Source of the DNA: Lysinibacillus_B sp050613145
Lineage (GTDB): Bacteria > Bacillota > Bacilli > Bacillales_A > Planococcaceae
Reading direction: 5' to 3'
Assembly: GCF_050613145.1 (NCBI RefSeq)
Contig: NZ_CP192507.1
Coordinates: 2,666,001 to 2,730,000, forward strand
DNA: 64,000 bases
This document shows, one piece after another, positions 58,552 through 64,000 of this stretch; within the stretch, counting starts at the first letter, position 1; every line of letters starts with the position of its first letter. The notes below the pieces were generated by a model that saw only the letters and a list, made by a program, of their open reading frames with translations, searched no databases and had not been told where the DNA came from. Made by a program: the position numbers and the translations under genes.

Positions 58552-59304
58552 ATGCAATTTCGTCCTTGTATCGATTTGCATGATGGCAAAGTAAAGCAAA
58601 TCGTAGGCAGTACACTAGGGCATGCCGATGTGGCTGTTGTCGAAAACTTCACATCAGAACATGATTCATCTTACTTTGCGAACATGTTTGCGAAAGATGG
58701 ATTAACAGGCGGTCATGTGATTATGCTTGGATCTGGTAACGAACAAGCTGCCCTTCAAGCACTTAACGCTTACCCTGGAGGCTTACAAGTTGGCGGTGGT
58801 ATTACAGCGGATAATGCGCTCCAATATATACAGGCAGGTGCCTCACACGTCATCGTCACATCGTATATTTTTCATGATGGGCGCCTTGATATGGAACGTC
58901 TTGAAAAGCTTGTGCATACGGTTGGGAAGGATAAACTCGTCATTGACTTAAGTTGTCGAAAACGCGATGATAAATGGTTTGTTGTAACAGACAAGTGGAC
59001 AAAATTCAGCGACTTTGAAGTGAATGCCGAATCAATTCGGATGATAGAACAATACTGTGACGAACTATTAATTCATGCGGTCGATGTAGAAGGGAAACGT
59101 AGCGGCATGCAAGAGGAGCTTGTAAAAGATTTAGCACAATGGACAACCATTCCAACCACTTATGCTGGCGGTGTCCGCTCACTTGAAGATTTAACAAAGT
59201 TCGAGCAAATCGGGCGTGGAAAACTTCACGTCACAATCGGTAGCGCACTCGATATTTTTGGCGGTGACTTAGCCTACGATGCGGTAGTCACTTATTGTAA
59301 ATAA
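58552..59304 (+). CDS. hisA: HisA of eukaryotic (HIS6) type
   Basis: 250 residues, TIM barrel with two phosphate sites: PCIDLHDGKVKQIVGSTL at the N-terminus and the half-barrel repeat LLIHAVDVEGKRSGMQEEL, then YAGGVRSLEDL. The stretches VIDLSCRKRDDKWFVVTDKW and SALDIFGGDL resemble yeast HIS6 much more than standard bacterial HisA. It isomerises ProFAR to PRFAR in histidine synthesis. It is alone, with recD2 on one side and dctR on the other, instead of in a his operon. AGAGGTGAG is the binding site. Confidence 0.9.
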   Translation: MQFRPCIDLHDGKVKQIVGSTLGHADVAVVENFTSEHDSSYFANMFAKDGLTGGHVIMLGSGNEQAALQALNAYPGGLQVGGGITADNALQYIQAGASHVIVTSYIFHDGRLDMERLEKLVHTVGKDKLVIDLSCRKRDDKWFVVTDKWTKFSDFEVNAESIRMIEQYCDELLIHAVDVEGKRSGMQEELVKDLAQWTTIPTTYAGGVRSLEDLTKFEQIGRGKLHVTIGSALDIFGGDLAYDAVVTYCK

Positions 59305-59315
59305 AGCAAGAGAAT

Positions 59316-59350
59316 AAAACGAGCAGCGTCTTTATGATTCTGCTCGTTTT
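59316..59350. terminator. Bidirectional terminator hisA/dctR
   Basis: AAAACGAGCAG / CTGCTCGTTTT stem with 13-base loop, between convergent genes. Confidence 0.88.
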
Positions 59351-59352
59351 GT

Positions 59353-60042
59353 TTAAACAAAATATTGATTAATTGGACGACCGACACTACCATATTGAAT
59401 ATCGACTTTAATTAAGTTACGCTTTTCCATAAAATCTAAATAACGTCTAGCTGTTACACGCGCTACGCCAATCGCAGCAGCGACCTCATCTGCGGAGGCA
59501 CCTGCATCGCATTCTTTTACATAATTCAACACTTTATCTAATGTAGCTCGGTTAAACCCTTTAGGTAGCTCAGTTAGTGTATGTTGCGACTCTTCTACTC
59601 GTTCTGCCACATTGCCTTTTCTCATCAGTGCATCGAGCTCTTGCTGTGTCATACCTTGTGTATTTTCTACTTTTTGTTTAAATTGGCGGTAATTTTGTAA
59701 CGTTTGCTCCATTCGCTCAAATGTAAAAGGCTTCATAATATAATCGTATACACCTAGATGCAAAATATTTTGGATCGTTGGCATATCATTTGCTGCCGTC
59801 ACAGAAATCACATCGACCGGGATATTTTCCTTTCGAATTTTCCGCAATGTATCTACACCATTTTGTTCAGGCATAAAAATATCCATCAATACTAAATCAG
59901 GCTGTAGTTGTTTAATTTTTTCAAACCCTTCTACCCCATTCGCTGCCATCGCGATGATGTTAAACCCCTCTACACGTTCGATAAATTGGCGGTTTACCTC
60001 TCGCACCATTGGATCGTCCTCTACAAGCAATACTTTAATCAT
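59353..60042 (-). CDS. dctR: CitB-type response regulator DctR
   Basis: 229 residues. The receiver domain starts MIKVLLVEDDPMVREVNR, with phospho-Asp in LVLMDIFMPEQNGVDTL near 55 and the Lys in MKPFTFERM. A C-terminal helix-turn-helix (ASADEVAAAIGVARVTARRYLDFM) is of the CitB/DcuR kind. Start at 60042 is by homology; upstream ATGs overlap the kinase end. Paired with dctS, and probably activates the dicarboxylate transporter. Confidence 0.92.
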   Translation of the reverse strand: MIKVLLVEDDPMVREVNRQFIERVEGFNIIAMAANGVEGFEKIKQLQPDLVLMDIFMPEQNGVDTLRKIRKENIPVDVISVTAANDMPTIQNILHLGVYDYIMKPFTFERMEQTLQNYRQFKQKVENTQGMTQQELDALMRKGNVAERVEESQHTLTELPKGFNRATLDKVLNYVKECDAGASADEVAAAIGVARVTARRYLDFMEKRNLIKVDIQYGSVGRPINQYFV

Positions 60043-61651
60043 CCCCAACTGCATCATCCCCTAAATCAAATAATAGTAAGAAGCTTGTTCCTTTTCCTTC
60101 TTCGCTCGTTACTTCAATTGTACCGTTCCCTTTTATCACAATCTCATGGATTAAATACAAGCCAATTCCACGGTTTTCCTTTGCTTTGGTGGAAAAACCA
60201 TTTTCAAATATTTGCTTTTGTACTTCCTCACTCATCCCCATGCCGTTATCACTTACTAATATCGCCAGCGTGTGATCATGCTCGTCCACTGAAATGCCAA
60301 TATGCTTTTCTTCACGATATACACCTTCTAGCGCATCAAAAGCATTTTCGATTAAGTTCCCAAATAACACAACAAAATCATGGTAATCTAAATGCGGTGG
60401 GAAGCGCTTAAAATAACTTTCTTCATCAATTTCTACCGTAATACCAAGCTCTTTTCCCCGCCCTATTTTACTGAGTAATAAGCCCGAAATATTTTCATTA
60501 TGAAAACGTTCATTTAAAAATTTGGTTAATGATTCCTCATTTTCTTTTACTTCGATTAAATAATCCATCGCCTGTTTTATATGCCCTAATTGCAATAGGC
60601 CTGTAATCGTATGAAGTTTATTTTTATGCTCATGTGTTTGCACACGAAGTGCCTGTACAAATGCTTTTACGCCAGTCAATTCCTCTGCTAGCTGCTTCAC
60701 TTCTGTTAAGTCTTTAAAAATGGCCACTGCTCCTACATTTTTTTCATCTACTTGAATTGGAATACGCGTACTTAAAATACTATGTTTATTAATATAAAGT
60801 TCTTGGTTGTAAATAGGCTTGCCACTTTCCACGATTTCAGGCAGACGTGTATCAGGGAGTACCTCATAAATTTTTCTACCTATATAATGGCTTGAATGAC
60901 CATCCACCCCTAAAATTTCACTCGCTTTTTCATTAAAAATCGTAATATTCATCTCATTATCGACTGCAATAATGCCGTCATGCATCGCGTTGAACGTTTC
61001 CTGTCTTTCTACATACATTTGTGAAATTTCTTCTGGCTCCAATCCAAACATTTGCTTTTTAATATGACGACCTAGTAAATGAGCGCCCCACATACTAAAA
61101 ATAATCGATAATAACACCGTAATGATGATCTCTAAAAAGTAATCTTGAAAAATTTTGAGTAGTGTCGGCATTTGATACCCTACGACCACAACACCCACTT
61201 GTCTTTTTTCTTCATTTAGTATCGGGACGAATGCACGAATCATAGTACCGAGTTCGCCTCTTGCTTTTGATATATAATAGTGTTCATTAAATGCAGCATT
61301 TAAATCTTCTGACTCGCTTCGTTGACCAATTTCATTTGGTGCTGGATGGGAATATTTCATTCTATTCATATCCATGACAACAATATATTCCGCTTTATTA
61401 ATAACACGAATTTCTTCAACAATGTGATTAACGGTTTTCATTGCCTGTTCTTTGTTTTCATTGACGAGCTGATTCGTCAATTCAGGCATATTCGACACTG
61501 TCCGTGCAATCAACATCGCACGTTGACTATAGTCTTCCTCTTGTTCACTTAATAGATTGTTTAGCACAAAGATACCTGCCATAAAGAAGGAAACGATTAT
61601 AATAAAGAAAGTCATTAATAAAATTTTAGCGTTCATTGTGAGCTTTCGCAT
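60035..61651 (-). CDS. dctS: Dicarboxylate-type sensor histidine kinase DctS
   Basis: 538 residues from the ATG at 61651 behind AAAGGGGAG. Helix 1 (about 8-28), extracellular sCache/PAS sensor (about 30-165, with MKYSHPAPNEIGQRS), helix 2 (about 170-195), a cytoplasmic PAS (near 215-315) and the SpoOB-type phospho-His helix in RVQTHEHKNKLHTITGLL, then HATPase (GNLIENAFDAL, DNGMGM, GIGLYLIHEIV). This is the DcuS/CitA family layout. Overlaps dctR. Confidence 0.94.
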   Translation of the reverse strand: MRKLTMNAKILLMTFFIIIVSFFMAGIFVLNNLLSEQEEDYSQRAMLIARTVSNMPELTNQLVNENKEQAMKTVNHIVEEIRVINKAEYIVVMDMNRMKYSHPAPNEIGQRSESEDLNAAFNEHYYISKARGELGTMIRAFVPILNEEKRQVGVVVVGYQMPTLLKIFQDYFLEIIITVLLSIIFSMWGAHLLGRHIKKQMFGLEPEEISQMYVERQETFNAMHDGIIAVDNEMNITIFNEKASEILGVDGHSSHYIGRKIYEVLPDTRLPEIVESGKPIYNQELYINKHSILSTRIPIQVDEKNVGAVAIFKDLTEVKQLAEELTGVKAFVQALRVQTHEHKNKLHTITGLLQLGHIKQAMDYLIEVKENEESLTKFLNERFHNENISGLLLSKIGRGKELGITVEIDEESYFKRFPPHLDYHDFVVLFGNLIENAFDALEGVYREEKHIGISVDEHDHTLAILVSDNGMGMSEEVQKQIFENGFSTKAKENRGIGLYLIHEIVIKGNGTIEVTSEEGKGTSFLLLFDLGDDAVGDD

Positions 61652-61722
61652 CGATTTCTCCCCTTTTTTGTTATAATGATGCAAGGTATACTGTTACAAA
61701 GTCTTGATTAATATGGTGATGC

Positions 61723-62778
61723 ATGATGAAATATTTTTTTACGGGTGTCATTTTAACCGTCGTAATACTGATCTCTTTTATAGGCTACAGGCAAAATGTG
61801 ATGAATATCGCTACACTCCCTTTTGATGATGAGCAAAATGGGTTAAAGGAGCAAATTATTATTCATTTTAGCCATGTTGTCGCTGAAAACACACCAAAAG
61901 GGCTCGCTGCCACAAAATTCGCCGAGCTTGTCAAAGAAAAAACAAATGGGCGCGTCATCGTGCAAGTGTATCCAAATGGTATTCTATATAATGATGAAAA
62001 TGAACTCGAGGCACTCCAAAATAATGACATTCAAATGATTGCACCAACGTTCTCAAAGATGACCACTTATTTACCGTCGTGGCAAGTACTCGATTTACCA
62101 TTCATTATTGAAACAGATGAACAATTACAACAAGTATTAACAGGCCCTCTAAAAGACCAGCTGCTTGATCAACTTGACACATTAAATATTAAAGGGCTTC
62201 ATTTTTGGAGTAATGGATTTAAGCAAATTGCAGCAAATGACTCTCCTATTATTCAGCTTAGTGATTTTCAAAACTTGCGCATCCGCGTCATGGATAGCGA
62301 TATGATTCATCGCCAGTTTAGCCTTCTTGGTGCAACACCGATTACAACAACATTTGGTGATGTGTTTTACGAAATCGAAAACAAGTCCATCCAAGCGCAA
62401 GAAAACACGCTATCAAACCTGTATTCAAAAGGCTTTCATCAGTATGAAAAGCATATCACACTATCCAATCACGGCATCATGGGCTATGCAATCATGATGA
62501 ATGAAACATTTTGGAACAGTTTAGATCCAGACATTCAGCAACATATTACAGATGCGTTAGAAGAAATGAGTGATTGGCAGTTTGAAACAAGTACGAAAAT
62601 GAACGAAGCCAGTCTTCAAGAACTAGCACAAACAGAAGGTGTTGCCATTCATTCCTTAACGGCAGCCGAAAAACATATATGGAAAGGCGCACTGACACAA
62701 ATTTATGACACTTACAAACATGAAATAAACGATTCTTATTATCAATTATTAATAGAACAAGTGAAATTAAGCAATTAA
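61723..62778 (+). CDS. dctB: DctP-type solute-binding protein DctB
   Basis: 351 residues; an N-terminal hydrophobic anchor or uncleaved signal (about 5-22). TRAP-type C4-dicarboxylate binding fold: HFSHVVAENTPKGLAATKFAELVKEKTNGRVIVQVYPNG, DLPFIIETDEQL and IRVMDSDMIHRQFSLLGATPITTTFGDVFYEIE. No TRAP permease is near. In B. subtilis DctB is a co-sensor for DctS instead of a transport component, and the same gene order here supports that role. Confidence 0.93.
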   Translation: MMKYFFTGVILTVVILISFIGYRQNVMNIATLPFDDEQNGLKEQIIIHFSHVVAENTPKGLAATKFAELVKEKTNGRVIVQVYPNGILYNDENELEALQNNDIQMIAPTFSKMTTYLPSWQVLDLPFIIETDEQLQQVLTGPLKDQLLDQLDTLNIKGLHFWSNGFKQIAANDSPIIQLSDFQNLRIRVMDSDMIHRQFSLLGATPITTTFGDVFYEIENKSIQAQENTLSNLYSKGFHQYEKHITLSNHGIMGYAIMMNETFWNSLDPDIQQHITDALEEMSDWQFETSTKMNEASLQELAQTEGVAIHSLTAAEKHIWKGALTQIYDTYKHEINDSYYQLLIEQVKLSN

Positions 62779-62789
62779 ACAAAATGAAC

Positions 62790-62823
62790 AAAACTACACT
62801 TTTTGTCGGAAAGTGTAGTTTTT
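62790..62823 (+). terminator. dctB terminator
   Basis: AAAACTACACTTT / AAAGTGTAGTTTT stem followed by TTTTGTTTCTTTT. Confidence 0.88.
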
Positions 62824-63001
62824 TGTTTCTTTTTTCGATTGTATTATAACAAAAATCAAAGCTTTTAAAGCGTTACATAACAGAAGGAATATTGATTTAT
62901 CAACATTTATTGAAAATACGCCATGAAATGAACAAAATAAACGATAAGATTCTTAAATACTAAATCTTCTTTTCTGAAAACTTTACGCTATGATATACCC
63001 A

Positions 63002-63015
63002 TGAAAGCGATAACA
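63002..63015 (+). promoter_or_regulatory. CcpA cre site before dctP
   Basis: TGAAAGCGATAACA fits the consensus TGWAANCGNTNWCA at every position. It lies between a TATGAT -10-like box (62991) and the dctP start, a position for roadblock or promoter repression by CcpA. Confidence 0.75.
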
Positions 63016-63059
63016 AAACAGAAAATTTAAAAACAAATAGAAAAGGAGATTTATCATCA

Positions 63060-64000
63060 ATGAAATGGCTTAAAAATTTAACAGTTCAAGTAATCATTGC
63101 AATTATTCTCGGGATTATTGTCGGAACAATTTGGCCTGAATTTGGCGCAAGCTTAAAAATCTTAGCGGATATGTTCATCAAGCTTATTAAGATGTTAATC
63201 GCTCCAATTATCTTCTTAACGGTTGTGATTGGTATTGGCGGTATGGGGGATATGAAAAAAGTCGGGAAAATCGGAGGGAAAGCATTACTTTACTTCGAAA
63301 TCGTCTCCACAATCGCCCTTGCCATCGGTATTGCCGTTGCTGTCATCGTTAATGCAGGTGCAGGAATCGATACATCAAAAGCAGCCGATGCAGACATTTC
63401 TAAATATACAACAGCTGCAGAAGAATCAGATCACGGCTTAATGACGTTTATTTATAATATCATTCCTGAAAACGTCATCGGAGCACTAGCAGACGGACAA
63501 TTATTACCAACATTATTTGCAGCCATTTTATTTGGTGTTGCCGCGGCATCACTTGGTGAAAAATCTCGACCTGTTATTACATTCTTCGAACAAGTGTCTG
63601 AAATTTTCTTCAAAATTGTTGGTATTGTGATGAAAGTTTCACCAATCGGGGCATTCGGTGCGATGGCTTATACAATCGGTAATTTCGGATTAGGTTCATT
63701 AAAATCTTTAGGCCTTCTGATGGCGGCTGTATATATTACGATGTTCTTATTTATCGTATTTGTATTAGGTACGATTGCTCGTTACTTCGGTTTTAATATT
63801 TTTAAATTCATTGGTTATATTAAAGATGAAATTTTCCTAGTAATCGGTACATCTTCTTCTGAATCAGCTCTACCATCTATGATGCGTAAATTAGAAGGAC
63901 TAGGCTGTTCAAAGCAAGTAGTTGGTTTAGTCGTACCAACAGGTTATTCGTTTAACCTTGACGGCACATCTATTTATTTATCGATGGCCGCATTATTCAT
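63060..64000 (+). CDS. dctP: C4-dicarboxylate:cation symporter, DAACS family (partial)
   Basis: Starts with ATG after AAAAGGAGAT and stays open for 313 codons to the window edge, so the 3' end is missing. DctA/GltP-type features: LTVQVIIAIILGIIVGTIWP helix, MLIAPIIFLTVVIGIGGMGDMKKVGKIG, the serine-rich GTSSSESALPSMMRKLE motif and VVPTGYSFNLDGTSIYLSMAAL. Takes up succinate, fumarate or malate with Na+/H+. Orthologue of B. subtilis dctP (ydbH), under DctSR and probable CcpA control. Confidence 0.95.
   Translation, partial: MKWLKNLTVQVIIAIILGIIVGTIWPEFGASLKILADMFIKLIKMLIAPIIFLTVVIGIGGMGDMKKVGKIGGKALLYFEIVSTIALAIGIAVAVIVNAGAGIDTSKAADADISKYTTAAEESDHGLMTFIYNIIPENVIGALADGQLLPTLFAAILFGVAAASLGEKSRPVITFFEQVSEIFFKIVGIVMKVSPIGAFGAMAYTIGNFGLGSLKSLGLLMAAVYITMFLFIVFVLGTIARYFGFNIFKFIGYIKDEIFLVIGTSSSESALPSMMRKLEGLGCSKQVVGLVVPTGYSFNLDGTSIYLSMAALF

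Noticed and set aside
61723..62778. Complete TRAP transporter
   Set aside because: No DctQ/DctM permease genes; gene order matches the B. subtilis dctB co-sensor arrangement with a DAACS symporter.

Overview
The window is low-GC chromosomal DNA from an endospore-forming Bacillota. Spore genes (gpr, spoIIP, an uninterrupted sigK), competence genes (comEA-comEB-comEC) and the B. subtilis-like order alaS-ireB-ruvX-yrzB ... mltG-trmR-trhP1-trhP2-udk-greA-yrrS-mtnN place it in Bacillales. The style of the accessory genes and intergenic repeats suggests Planococcaceae (Solibacillus/Lysinibacillus-like); this is an inference, because no rRNA is present.

Layout. 0-8.5 kb is accessory and partly decayed: a repeat copy, an ABC ATPase remnant split by a short IS200/IS605-type element without transposase, an ECF sigma factor with a membrane partner, a divergent flagellin, small membrane proteins, an orphan phage-type gene, an ECF sigma remnant, and tyrS behind a T-box leader. 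9.2-15.2 kb holds a divergent catabolic cluster: an ACAD11-like acyl-CoA dehydrogenase facing an operon of phosphotriesterase-like lactonase, acyl-CoA synthetase, ComB-like phosphatase and ACAD11-type kinase. Together these could degrade gamma-lactones and 4-hydroxy acids. 15.2-21.7 kb carries small genes, a TlpA-like thioredoxin, a sulfane-sulfur cluster (rhodanese, DsbA-like protein, CoA-disulfide reductase-rhodanese) with three CsoR/CstR-like operator palindromes, and a NarL-type two-component system whose PAS region is cysteine-rich. 21.7-23.1 kb has no convincing gene.

23.1-58.3 kb is the conserved core: lepA, spoIIP, gpr, rpsT, holA, yqzM, comE genes, the yqeM-rsfS-yqeK-nadD-yhbY-aroE-yqeH-yqeG run, psd/pssA, sigK, mtnN, yrrS, greA, udk, the mo5U34 tRNA modification genes, mltG, DUF1292 proteins, ruvX, ireB, alaS (T-box), nupC and recD2. 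58.5-64 kb holds a lone HisA of eukaryotic (HIS6) type and a dct locus (dctR-dctS divergent from dctB-dctP). The transporter has a perfect CcpA cre site and runs off the end of the window.

Several families of intergenic repeats are scattered between genes: a ~200-bp element in three copies, a ~100-bp element in two, GGTACC-rich clusters at two convergent gene ends, and tandem 36-bp hairpin units. The observations most worth following are the lactone/4-hydroxyacyl-CoA cluster, the operator set of the sulfur cluster, the eukaryotic-type HisA, and the IS605-type end structures.
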